Assembly (NCBI GenBank): GCA_043809365.1
Contig: JAZDDW010000036.1
Location: 1-9,190 of the forward strand
Direction: 5' to 3'
DNA: 9,190 bases
Source: CAJAUT01 sp043809365
GTDB taxonomy: Bacteria; Patescibacteriota; Microgenomatia; UBA1400; UBA12108
This document shows, piece after piece, positions 1-6,719 of the stretch. Position numbers and translations under genes: made by a program. Every line of letters begins with the position of its first letter. Position 1 is the first letter of the stretch. The notes beneath the pieces were generated by a model that worked only from the letters and a program-made list of their open reading frames with translations, searched no databases and was not told the DNA's origin.

Positions 1-870
1 GAGTTGGCGAGTAAGATCATAAGCGAGGCGTTTTTTGTTTTCTACGGGTTTGGCGGGATCAAGAGTCTCAATTTCTTCCATAGTGAGATCGGTTAATAAC
101 TCAAAATAAGTGGGGATAAGATCATCTTGGATGGCCATTAGCTTGGTATAGATGTCTGCTGGCTTGTCGTCTAGGTAGATGCAGTTACCGGCAGACTTGC
201 TCATTTTCTTCCCGTCGGTCCCTGGGATCATGGGAGTTGTGAGCACAAATTTCTCCCGATTGTGCATTTTATGCTGGAGTTCACGACCGACGAGCATGTT
301 AAACTCTTGATCGGTTCCACCTATCTCGAGATCTACATCCATGACCACCGAGTCGTAACCCTGGAGGAGTGGGTACATGGTTTCGTGGTACCAGACGGGA
401 TCACCTTTTTCGATGCGACGAGTGAATGATTCTCTTTTAAATAACTGAGTAGCGCTAACGTTGCTGGCAATACCAATAATTTCTTTTAGGGTGAGTTTGG
501 TGAGCCAGTCGCCATTTTGTTTAATAGTTACTTGAGAGAAATCAACAAGAGGAGAAACTTGCCTCTTCCAATCTTTAATGTTTTCGTCAATTTCTGCTTG
601 GGTAATGAGTTTGCGGCCGGTGTCGCGAAGTGAGGGGTCGCCAACAAGAACAGTACCTGTACCAAAGAGAAAGATCACCTCGTGGCCGGCCCGCGCAAAG
701 TCCATGAGTTTGCGCATCCCGACAGCATGACCGAGGTGGAGATGACCACCTGTGGGGTCAAAACCCTGGTAGAGGCGAATTTTTTTGCTGGCTATCAGCT
801 TTTCTAGCCCTTCTTTATCCGGCAAGATTTTGGCGACGCGACGAGTTAAGAGATCGGGAGGTATTTGCAT
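1..870 (-). CDS. tyrS: Tyrosyl-tRNA synthetase, N-terminal 290 residues (3' end beyond window)
   Basis: Class I synthetase that charges tRNA-Tyr with tyrosine in the cytoplasm. Reading leftward from the ATG at 870, the frame stays open for 290 codons to the window edge, so the C-terminus (rest of the anticodon-binding region and the usual S4 domain) is not seen. Visible signatures: the tyrosine/ATP pocket start YQGFDPT (residues 34-40), the HIGH-type motif HLGH (45-48), VGDPS (76-80), the tyrosine-recognition stretch YPLLQGYD (166-173) followed by IGGTDQ (183-188), and the KMSKS loop (222-226). These are canonical for bacterial TyrRS. The segment before VGDPS reads FGTGTVL rather than the more usual GGATGMI-like sequence, a mild divergence. 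The start is chosen because it gives the normal N-terminus and lies 7 nt after a good -10 hexamer. No SD sequence precedes it. It is divergent from the PBP gene across 36 bp. Confidence 0.95.
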   Translation of the reverse strand, partial: MQIPPDLLTRRVAKILPDKEGLEKLIASKKIRLYQGFDPTGGHLHLGHAVGMRKLMDFARAGHEVIFLFGTGTVLVGDPSLRDTGRKLITQAEIDENIKDWKRQVSPLVDFSQVTIKQNGDWLTKLTLKEIIGIASNVSATQLFKRESFTRRIEKGDPVWYHETMYPLLQGYDSVVMDVDLEIGGTDQEFNMLVGRELQHKMHNREKFVLTTPMIPGTDGKKMSKSAGNCIYLDDKPADIYTKLMAIQDDLIPTYFELLTDLTMEEIETLDPAKPVENKKRLAYDLTRQL

Positions 871-877
871 AAAGAAT

Positions 878-883
878 ATTGTA
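878..883 (-). promoter_or_regulatory. -10 element of the tyrS promoter
   Basis: Read on the minus strand, TACAAT (5 of 6 to TATAAT) ends 7 nt before the tyrS ATG. No convincing -35 lies 16-18 bp upstream, and no SD lies between hexamer and start. Transcription would begin at or within a base or two of the ATG, giving a leaderless mRNA. This is assigned by position and match only. Confidence 0.45.
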
Positions 884-890
884 CATCAAG

Positions 891-899
891 TGATATACT
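891..899 (+). promoter_or_regulatory. Extended -10 promoter of the PBP gene
   Basis: TGATATACT fits the extended -10 pattern TGnTATAAT with one mismatch. It ends 7 nt before the ATG at 907. Extended -10 promoters need no strong -35, and none is seen. There is no SD in the 7-nt gap, so the transcript is probably leaderless. The element supports 907 over 865 as the true start of the PBP gene. Confidence 0.5.
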
Positions 900-906
900 C
901 TTAGCT

Positions 907-3465
907 ATGCAAGATTGGGCACAAGTGTGGAAGCAGAGGAAGTATGGGAGACGAGGGAAAATACGGTGGGACAAACAAACAATTCTCAAGTATCTAGGGC
1001 TTACCGCGCTGTTTGGAACACTAGCAGGGATATTCTTAATGTTTGTGATGTTTGCGTGGTTTGCACGCAGTCTGCCAGATCCTAACAAAATCGTGCGACG
1101 GGAGGGATTTTCGACGAAGATACTTGACCGAGAGGGTGGGACGTTGTATGAACTATACCAAGATTATAATCGGATTCCGATCAAAATAGCCGATGTACCT
1201 AAGCAGCTTCAGCAGGCTACAATTGCGATTGAAGACAAGGAATTTTATACCCACCAAGGCTTTAGTACCTGGGGAATGATTCGGGGACTCCTGCGTGGGA
1301 TTACTCGTGGGCGTGCCCAGGGAGGTTCGACCTTGACTCAGCAACTCGTCAAGAATGTCCTGCTGACAAGTGAGAGATCGCTCCCGCGTAAGTTTAAAGA
1401 GTTGGTATTGTCGCTCCAGATAGAGCGCAAATTTAGTAAGGATGAGATTTTGCAGATGTATCTAAACGAGGCCCCATATGGTGGTACGGCGGTAGGGATT
1501 GCGGCCGCCTCGGAACGATATTTTGGCATTGAACCCAAAGATTTGACGCTAACCCAGTCAGTCATTCTAGCTGGGATGCCTCAAGCGCCTTCACGCTACT
1601 CCCCATATGGGAGTGATAAAACAGCTTATGTTCCTAGGGCAATGGCGGTACTTAGGCGCATGCGTGAGGATGGATACATCGATAAAGATACCGAAAATCA
1701 GAGTGCCAAGGAACTCGAAGGCATCAAATTTAGAGAGCAAGCGGGTGCACTAAAAGCTCCACATTTTGTATTTTTTGTAAAAGACCAGCTAGTTGAGTTG
1801 CTCGGTGAGGCACTGGTTGAAGAAGGTGGATATACGGTAACCACTACCCTGGACTCGGAACTACAAGATTATGCTCAAACAGCCGTTAAGGAAGAAATTG
1901 ATAACCTAGAGAAAGTACACGTGACTAATGGAGCGGCGATGGTGCTATCTCCACAAAATGGAGAAATTTTGTCGATGGTTGGGTCAAAAGATTACTTTGC
2001 ACCTGACTATGATGGGAAAGTAAATGTGGTCTTGTCGTCACGCCAGCCGGGGAGCGCAATTAAACCAGTGACTTACGCGACCGCATTTGCCAAGGGCTAT
2101 TCACCATCGAGTGTTCTCCTTGACGTATCCACCAAGTTTCCTGGAGCTAAAGAAGGCGAGTTTTACGAACCCAAAAATTATGATGGCAAGTTCCATGGAC
2201 CAGTCCAACTGCGTTATGCTCTGGGGTCTTCGCTGAACGTCCCTGCTGTCAAGCTATTGGCACTGGTGGGACTTAAAGATATGTTACAGCAGGCTTATGA
2301 TATGGGATTCCCGAGTTTAGAGCCAAGTCCCGTCAATATGACAAGATTTGGTTTATCTGTGACTCTGGGAGGCGGGGAAGTGAGACTATTTGACTTGGTG
2401 CATGCATACGCGGCGTTTGCCAATGGTGGAGAACGTGTAGAGCCCGTTTCTATTCTAAAGGTAGTGAAAGATGGAAGAACTCTCTATGAGTCTAAACAAG
2501 CACAGAAACAGCGAGTACTCACACCGGAAGTCGCATTTCTTGTCAACCACGTGCTATATGACAATAATGCCCGACTGCTCACATTCGGAGCTAATAGCTA
2601 TTTAAATATGAATGGGAGATCAATCGCAGTTAAGACTGGAACAACCAACGATAAGCGAGACAACTGGACGATTGGGTGGAGTACAGGGGCTGTGGTTGGG
2701 GTATGGGTGGGAAACAATGATAACTCGCAGATGAAAGAGGTGGCGTCTGGAGTGACCGGGGCATCTCCTATTTGGCGCAAGATTATGCTAAAAACTTGGG
2801 AGAAATATAAAGGAGAGGATTTTGTAGCACCTGCAGGAATCGAGAGTCGCTTGGTGGACACGATCTCGGGATACCCAGAACACGATGGTTACCCCACACG
2901 AGCAGACTATTTTGTGAAAGGAACGATTCCCACAGAACCAGATCCGATGCATACCAAAGTAAAGGTATGTAGGTCCGATGAAAATAAGTTGGCCAGTGAA
3001 GTGGACGTGGCACGGGGAGAGTTTAACGAAAAGGAATATTATGTGCTGAAAAATGAGAGTAGTGCGTGGCAAGATGATATCTGGGCGTGGATTGATAGTC
3101 AAGGTGAAACAAAATACAAAGTGCCACGAGAGTATTGTCCTGCTAATACCGAGACGGTAATTGGCTTTGAAAAGCCCAGTGGGAACAGCAGAATGGAATC
3201 AAATACGGTTGAAGTTAGATTAGGTATTACTACAAACAAGGAGATTGAGTGGATTAAGTTGTATAAGAATGGAAGTGAGATCGAGACGTTTGGTGCCAGT
3301 AAACAAGTAACCACAAGCATCACTCTACCCGATGGAACATATGAACTGATGGGCAGAGTGAAAACTAAAGACGGGGGAGAAACTAGTACTTCGATCAGGA
3401 TTGGTGTGAGGATGGATTATGATTTTGTTCCCTCTCCCACCGCAACCGGATCCGCAATGCCTTAA
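907..3465 (+). CDS. Class A penicillin-binding protein (bifunctional glycosyltransferase/transpeptidase)
   Basis: Membrane-anchored peptidoglycan synthase of 852 residues: polymerises lipid II and cross-links stem peptides outside the membrane. A basic cytoplasmic tail (1-25) precedes one transmembrane anchor (about 28-53). The GT51 domain shows EDKEFYTHQG (109-118, catalytic Glu109), GGSTLTQQ (139-146), RKFKE (161-165) and KDEILQMYLN (178-187). The transpeptidase domain has all three active-site motifs: SAIK (Ser383), SLN (442-444) and KTGT (576-579). Residues about 760-835 look like an Ig-like or fibronectin-like beta-sandwich, followed by a short Pro/Ser/Thr-rich tail. An in-frame ATG at 865 would overlap tyrS and place the promoter inside the gene, so the ATG at 907 is preferred. 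The gene stands alone on this strand and converges on pheT, with overlapping stop codons. It is PBP1A-like, but the family cannot be narrowed further. Confidence 0.95.
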   Translation: MQDWAQVWKQRKYGRRGKIRWDKQTILKYLGLTALFGTLAGIFLMFVMFAWFARSLPDPNKIVRREGFSTKILDREGGTLYELYQDYNRIPIKIADVPKQLQQATIAIEDKEFYTHQGFSTWGMIRGLLRGITRGRAQGGSTLTQQLVKNVLLTSERSLPRKFKELVLSLQIERKFSKDEILQMYLNEAPYGGTAVGIAAASERYFGIEPKDLTLTQSVILAGMPQAPSRYSPYGSDKTAYVPRAMAVLRRMREDGYIDKDTENQSAKELEGIKFREQAGALKAPHFVFFVKDQLVELLGEALVEEGGYTVTTTLDSELQDYAQTAVKEEIDNLEKVHVTNGAAMVLSPQNGEILSMVGSKDYFAPDYDGKVNVVLSSRQPGSAIKPVTYATAFAKGYSPSSVLLDVSTKFPGAKEGEFYEPKNYDGKFHGPVQLRYALGSSLNVPAVKLLALVGLKDMLQQAYDMGFPSLEPSPVNMTRFGLSVTLGGGEVRLFDLVHAYAAFANGGERVEPVSILKVVKDGRTLYESKQAQKQRVLTPEVAFLVNHVLYDNNARLLTFGANSYLNMNGRSIAVKTGTTNDKRDNWTIGWSTGAVVGVWVGNNDNSQMKEVASGVTGASPIWRKIMLKTWEKYKGEDFVAPAGIESRLVDTISGYPEHDGYPTRADYFVKGTIPTEPDPMHTKVKVCRSDENKLASEVDVARGEFNEKEYYVLKNESSAWQDDIWAWIDSQGETKYKVPREYCPANTETVIGFEKPSGNSRMESNTVEVRLGITTNKEIEWIKLYKNGSEIETFGASKQVTTSITLPDGTYELMGRVKTKDGGETSTSIRIGVRMDYDFVPSPTATGSAMP

Positions 3466-5273
3466 GATTTTGATTCAATTTTCAGAGCCTTTTTAAGCGT
3501 AGTGAGAATCAGGGCTTGTTCTGTATCAAGATCGGATTTTTCTGGCCAAGTTATTGTCAGGAGGTAGTTATTGGAGTCTTTGAATTTGGTAAAAGATTTA
3601 CAGGTTATACTTTTAATGGTTAAAGTGAGTTTAGCAATGGTTTTGGTGATATCAGCATAGGTTAAATTGAATGGAACAAGGAGGGAAAGATCGCGTGATT
3701 GAGTGTGGGAATATTTGGAGGTTATTCCTGTGTAGTCCTTGGCAAGCGCCATGAGCTCTTGGGTGTCGAGAGTATAGCTGTTAGCTTGTAATTGGCCGAT
3801 AGTACCAGAAATACCGAGTGCATGCAGTAATGTGACGAGGGAATCACGGACATCACCATCGGAGCAGACAGTTAACTGGCGGTGTTCAAGATATTTACGA
3901 TTTTGTTTGTTAAAGACTTTACCAATTTCAAACACAGTTAGATTTGGTTTTTTGTGTTTACGATATGTAGACAGAACGTGGGTAAGGCCAGGAATTAGGG
4001 TTGTACGAAGAGCATTTTGATCGCTAGATAAGGCATTGGCAAGAACAATTTCGTTACTTTCTCCATTTGAAGTAACAAGAGAACTGGTAATATGTTCGTG
4101 AGCTCCTTGAGCTACCAAAAGGTCGCGCAAATGATCTCCGAAACGATAAATCGATTGGGTGATATCTTGAGGTACGGGTGTGGTGAGGGAGGAGCTGGGA
4201 ATATTTGAATAATTGTTGATGCGAAGAATGTCACCGATAAGATCATCCTCAACTTCGAGATCTGTTCTGAAGTATGGTACCTCGAGCGTGATGGCTTCTG
4301 TCGATTCTTCAACGATGACATACTCGAGTGATTTGAAGATTTTTTTGATAATAACTCTAGGGATATCCATGCCAGAGAGGAGGGCGAGTCTAGATAAACG
4401 GAGAGTCATGGTTTTGGGGGTAACGGGGTTAGGATAATAATCATCGTTTTCGTAAGCGGTACCTCCGGCCAATCGAAGAATTAGATCTGTAGCTCGGGAC
4501 ATGGCAATATCGATAGTGCGGGGATCAAGAAACTTGTCGTTGCGATTCACCGATTCGTTAATGATCTTGATCCGGCGGGAAATTTTGCGGATAATGCGGG
4601 AATCATAATTGCCGGCATCGAGGATGATGTCGTTTGTCCCTTCGGTGACGCCGGTCATTTTGCCACCGATAATACCACCGATGACGGTAACAACCCCACC
4701 AGAAGTGAGCACAAAAATGTCGGAATCCAATTTAACTTCGGTGCCGAGGAGTGTGGTGATTTGTTCGCCGGATTTGGCTGGGCGAATGGTGATGTCGTTC
4801 CCCGGCAGTTTGGCGATATCCTGCGCGTGCATCGTCTGGCCGTACTCTATCATGACAAAATTAGTGATGTCGACGATATTGTTGATAGACTCCATGCCGT
4901 AGGCCGTAATCCGATCGGTGAGCCACTTGGGCGAGGGTCCAACTTTAATACCTTTAATCACGCGTGTCTGGAAGCGACGGACGTGGGGAGTCTTTACGGC
5001 AATTGGTATTTGGGAACTGGGAGTCGGGAGTTTACCGGATTTCGTGGAAAACTTGGGGAGTTTGAGCGGGATATTCTCGAAGGCAGAGAGATCACGGGCA
5101 CAGCCAATCAGAGAGAGAAGATCGGAGCGATTGAGGCGCTGTTCGAGATCTAAAACTTGGTTCTCGATGGGTTTGTCGAGCATCAATCCAAGTTGAGTGA
5201 AGTCGTTAGCAATTTCTTGGGGCGACTTGCTGAGTTCGAGATAATCTTTGAGCCAGATGAGGGGAATTTTCAT
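3462..5273 (-). CDS. pheT: Phenylalanyl-tRNA synthetase beta subunit, short form lacking the EMAP-like tRNA-binding domain
   Basis: Beta subunit of the (alpha-beta)2 PheRS; in bacteria it carries the editing site and binds tRNA-Phe. At 603 residues it is about 200 shorter than the usual near-800. The B1 start (MKIPLIWLKDYLEL) runs almost directly into B3 (LNRSDLLSLIGCARDL, 47-62), so the B2 EMAP/OB tRNA-binding domain is missing. Then come B3/B4 (about 95-270, with GQTMHAQD 145-152 and IGGIIGG 198-204), B5 (about 286-360), the catalytic-like B6/B7 region (about 370-510), and a C-terminal FDX-ACB domain (about 517-598, starting near SRDLSLLVP). The editing pocket keeps His149 but has Asp219, Asn239 and Ser241 where E. 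coli has Glu334, Thr354 and Ala356. An AGGA lies 8 nt before the ATG. The gene follows pheS after 42 bp and is presumably cotranscribed with it. Its TAA overlaps the PBP stop. Confidence 0.93.
   Translation of the reverse strand: MKIPLIWLKDYLELSKSPQEIANDFTQLGLMLDKPIENQVLDLEQRLNRSDLLSLIGCARDLSAFENIPLKLPKFSTKSGKLPTPSSQIPIAVKTPHVRRFQTRVIKGIKVGPSPKWLTDRITAYGMESINNIVDITNFVMIEYGQTMHAQDIAKLPGNDITIRPAKSGEQITTLLGTEVKLDSDIFVLTSGGVVTVIGGIIGGKMTGVTEGTNDIILDAGNYDSRIIRKISRRIKIINESVNRNDKFLDPRTIDIAMSRATDLILRLAGGTAYENDDYYPNPVTPKTMTLRLSRLALLSGMDIPRVIIKKIFKSLEYVIVEESTEAITLEVPYFRTDLEVEDDLIGDILRINNYSNIPSSSLTTPVPQDITQSIYRFGDHLRDLLVAQGAHEHITSSLVTSNGESNEIVLANALSSDQNALRTTLIPGLTHVLSTYRKHKKPNLTVFEIGKVFNKQNRKYLEHRQLTVCSDGDVRDSLVTLLHALGISGTIGQLQANSYTLDTQELMALAKDYTGITSKYSHTQSRDLSLLVPFNLTYADITKTIAKLTLTIKSITCKSFTKFKDSNNYLLTITWPEKSDLDTEQALILTTLKKALKIESKS
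5011..5031. repeat. Heptamer tandem repeat, 3 units, inside pheT
   Basis: Three adjacent 7-bp units read TGGGAAC, TGGGAGT and CGGGAGT. They encode roughly residues 81-88 (LPTPSS region), in the variable linker before the conserved B3 beta strand. Since 7 is not a multiple of 3, adding or losing a single unit would shift the frame. Confidence 0.6.
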
Positions 5274-5281
5274 AAATTGAG

Positions 5282-5285
5282 TCCT
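5282..5285 (-). promoter_or_regulatory. Ribosome binding site of pheT
   Basis: On the minus strand AGGA lies 8 nt upstream of the pheT ATG, a standard SD spacing. It is the clearest SD in the window. The other starts with visible upstream sequence have none or only weak purine runs. It lies in the last unit of the spacer repeat. Confidence 0.55.
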
Positions 5286-5314
5286 AAAGTCTGTAAAGTC
5301 ATAAAGTTGTAAAG
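5282..5314. repeat. Octamer tandem repeat, 4 imperfect units, in the pheS-pheT spacer
   Basis: Four consecutive units, each ending in TAAAG, fill nearly the whole 42-bp spacer: TCCTAAAG, TCTGTAAAG (one base longer), TCATAAAG and TTGTAAAG. In mRNA sense they read CTTTA-NNN. The unit nearest pheT carries the AGGA that serves as its ribosome binding site. Confidence 0.65.
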
Positions 5315-5315
5315 A

Positions 5316-6308
5316 TTATGTGTAAACAATCTCTCCTCCGTAGAGTTTGCGAATGTCGGTAATACCATATTTGGACATGACCAGGCGGTCAAGACCCATA
5401 CCGAAGGCATAACCAGAGTATATTTCTGGATCAATGTTGCACGCTTTGAGAGTATTGTAATGAATCATGCCACTGCCAAGTACCTCGATGAAGCCTCGAT
5501 ATTTGCAGACCTGGCAACCTTTACCCGCACAGAATTGACAGCGCATGTCCACACCCATACCAGGACTAACCTCGGGATAATATTTGTAGCGGAAGCGGAG
5601 TTTGACATCTGGGCCAAATAAAAATTGATGGAATTGAGTAAGGATGTCTTTGAGATGTCCCATGTTGATACCCATGTCGACGACAAATCCCTGGTAGTGA
5701 TGAAAAAAACTACCATTGGTGGAGTTAGTAGTTTCGTTACGATAGACTTTGCCTGGAGCAACTGCTCTGAGGGGTGGAGTGTGGGTTGTCAGGATCCGAG
5801 TTTCGATGGATGAAGTATGGGTGCGCATGAGTAAATCCGGTTCTTGAATAAAGAGTGAGTCTTGTAGATCTGTTGCCGGGTGACCCTCTGGCAAGTTGAG
5901 TTTACGAAAGTTGTATTCGGCGGTTTCTATTTCTGGGCCTTCGGCAATGGAAAAGCCGTGGTAGCGGAAAAACTCGTTCATTTCACGAATAATCACAGTA
6001 GTGGGATGGAGACGGCCGGTAGGTTTGATTTGACCAGGAATGGTCAAATCGATGATCGATGGTCGATGATCAATGATCGATGATTTTGCTTTTATTGCTA
6101 ATTCCTGGGAGTTTTTGAGTTCGTTTAGGATTGGGCCGTAGGTTTTCTTGTCCTGTAGGCTCAGATCCCGTAGGCCTTTGAGTAGCTCTGTGGTAAGCCC
6201 TTTTTTGCCGAGATATTTGAGATAGAGGGTGTCTAGCTCGGGCTGGGTCTGGATTTTTTCCAGATCTGTTTCGAATTCTTTCTGAATGTGATCTATTTGA
6301 GTTTTCAT
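5316..6308 (-). CDS. pheS: Phenylalanyl-tRNA synthetase alpha subunit with a non-canonical substrate pocket
   Basis: Class II catalytic subunit that charges tRNA-Phe together with PheT. At 330 residues it is near normal length. An N-terminal coiled-coil arm (about 1-75) is followed by a low-complexity linker (SSIIDHRPSIID, 76-87) and the catalytic domain, with GPEIETAEYNF (124-134), THTSS (163-167), YRNE (189-192), a CxxC-x4-CxxC zinc-type cluster (Cys257, 260, 265, 268) and motif 3 GMGLDRL (303-309). Several Phe-pocket positions differ from textbook bacterial PheS: the HTSxxQ glutamine is Glu169, FHQxEG reads FHHYQG (202-207), and the FPF loop reads YPE (244-246). His164, Ser166 and Arg190 are kept. 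An intrinsic terminator and a -10 hexamer lie just upstream, so pheST probably form their own transcription unit. A divergent but functional PheS is most likely. Confidence 0.95.
   Translation of the reverse strand: MKTQIDHIQKEFETDLEKIQTQPELDTLYLKYLGKKGLTTELLKGLRDLSLQDKKTYGPILNELKNSQELAIKAKSSIIDHRPSIIDLTIPGQIKPTGRLHPTTVIIREMNEFFRYHGFSIAEGPEIETAEYNFRKLNLPEGHPATDLQDSLFIQEPDLLMRTHTSSIETRILTTHTPPLRAVAPGKVYRNETTNSTNGSFFHHYQGFVVDMGINMGHLKDILTQFHQFLFGPDVKLRFRYKYYPEVSPGMGVDMRCQFCAGKGCQVCKYRGFIEVLGSGMIHYNTLKACNIDPEIYSGYAFGMGLDRLVMSKYGITDIRKLYGGEIVYT
6049..6083. repeat. Heptamer tandem repeat, 5 units, inside pheS
   Basis: Five contiguous 7-bp units with consensus TCGATGA; units 2 and 4 each differ by one base. 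They encode residues 76-87 of PheS, in the linker between the coiled-coil arm and the catalytic domain, producing the peptide echo SIID...SIID. The region upstream of the conserved LTIPG is normally poorly conserved in PheS, so the repeat sits where length change is tolerated. Confidence 0.85.
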
Positions 6309-6318
6309 AGTCTTGTCT

Positions 6319-6324
6319 ATTTTA
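6319..6324 (-). promoter_or_regulatory. -10 element of the pheS promoter
   Basis: On the minus strand TAAAAT (5 of 6 to TATAAT) lies 10 nt before the pheS ATG, directly downstream of the intrinsic terminator. There is no clear -35 and no SD. The predicted leader would be only about 3-4 nt. Confidence 0.4.
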
Positions 6325-6353
6325 CAATAAAAAACCCGCTTATTATGCGGGTT
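6325..6353 (-). terminator. Intrinsic terminator after the coiled-coil gene
   Basis: In minus-strand sense, AACCCGC and GCGGGTT form a perfect 7-bp stem with a 7-nt loop (6333-6353). The stem is followed by a run of T residues (TTTTTTATTG counting the end of the stem). It lies 27 bp past the stop of the 6380-6685 gene and 25 bp before the pheS ATG, separating that gene from pheST. Confidence 0.85.
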
Positions 6354-6379
6354 GTTGTATTGTCTTGGTAATTAGGTGA

Positions 6380-6685
6380 TTACGCAACAAACGCCCCACT
6401 GGTAAAGGGAGTAAATGAGTGGGGTTGAGCATTTTCTAATTTCGTAACGCGATCTGCGGTTTTTCCGGTTAAAAGTACGGCGTCGGCAAGAGTTTCGATG
6501 ATTTCTTTTGTGTTTGACTCGATGCGATCAATTTTGGTTTCCAAACCGTCTACCTTGGTTTCCAAACCTTCTAATTTAGTTTCCAAACCGTCTACCTTGG
6601 TTTCTAGTCGGTCATGTTTGGTTGAAAGATTTGTGACGACCTTAAGAATCTGATCTAGTTTTTGAGTGTTTGTTGGTTGTGTCAT
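6380..6685 (-). CDS. Small coiled-coil protein of unknown function
   Basis: A 101-residue protein not recognised as any named family. Residues about 27-61 are a near-perfect heptad ladder, LETKVDG repeated with small changes (LETKLEG, LETKVDG, LETKIDR, IESNTKE), with Leu/Ile and Val/Leu/Ile at core positions. A helical stretch follows (62-84, EIIETLADAVLLTGKTADRVTKLE), then a Pro/Phe/Ser-rich tail ending in SGAFVA. No signal peptide or membrane segment is seen. It probably forms an extended parallel coiled-coil oligomer; its partner is unknown. The gene interrupts the otherwise classical rplT-pheS junction. It has its own candidate promoter (TTGCTT, 16 bp, TATATT) 6 nt before the ATG and a strong terminator after it, so it looks like a single-gene transcription unit. 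Normal composition, a clean start and flanking signals argue that it is real. Confidence 0.75.
   Translation of the reverse strand: MTQPTNTQKLDQILKVVTNLSTKHDRLETKVDGLETKLEGLETKVDGLETKIDRIESNTKEIIETLADAVLLTGKTADRVTKLENAQPHSFTPFTSGAFVA
6534..6604. repeat. 21-bp tandem repeat encoding coiled-coil heptads
   Basis: Units of 21 bp starting at 6534, 6555 and 6576, with a partial decayed unit from 6597. The first and third differ by one base. Each contains GGTTTCCAAACC or a one-base variant. The period is exactly seven codons, matching one coiled-coil heptad (LETKxxG), so copies can be gained or lost in frame. The near-identity suggests recent duplication by slippage. Confidence 0.85.
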
Positions 6686-6691
6686 AGATCT

Positions 6692-6719
6692 AATATACCC
6701 CTAAATACGCCAAAAGCAA
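6692..6719 (-). promoter_or_regulatory. Promoter of the coiled-coil gene
   Basis: In minus-strand sense TTGCTT (6719-6714) and TATATT (6697-6692) are separated by 16 bp. The -10 ends 6 nt before the ATG at 6685. There is no SD, so the transcript is probably leaderless. The -35 overlaps the last arm of the hairpin element downstream of rplT. Confidence 0.45.

Noticed and set aside
865..906. Upstream ATG at 865 as the PBP start (14 extra residues)
   Set aside because: It would overlap the tyrS start, include the extended -10 promoter inside the coding region and add a non-hydrophobic tail not needed for the anchor. No SD precedes it. The ATG at 907 fits the promoter better.
4609..5196. Overlapping plus-strand open frames opposite pheT
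   Set aside because: They mirror conserved PheT domains, overlap one another in different frames and have no ribosome binding sites or family features.
6309..6379. T-box leader upstream of pheS, as in Firmicutes
   Set aside because: There is no T-box consensus (AGGGUGG-N-ACCGCG) and no specifier stem. The 71-bp region is accounted for by a simple terminator and a -10 element.
6534..6604. 21-bp repeats considered as a CRISPR array
   Set aside because: Units abut without spacers, the period equals seven codons, and they encode coiled-coil heptads in an open gene.
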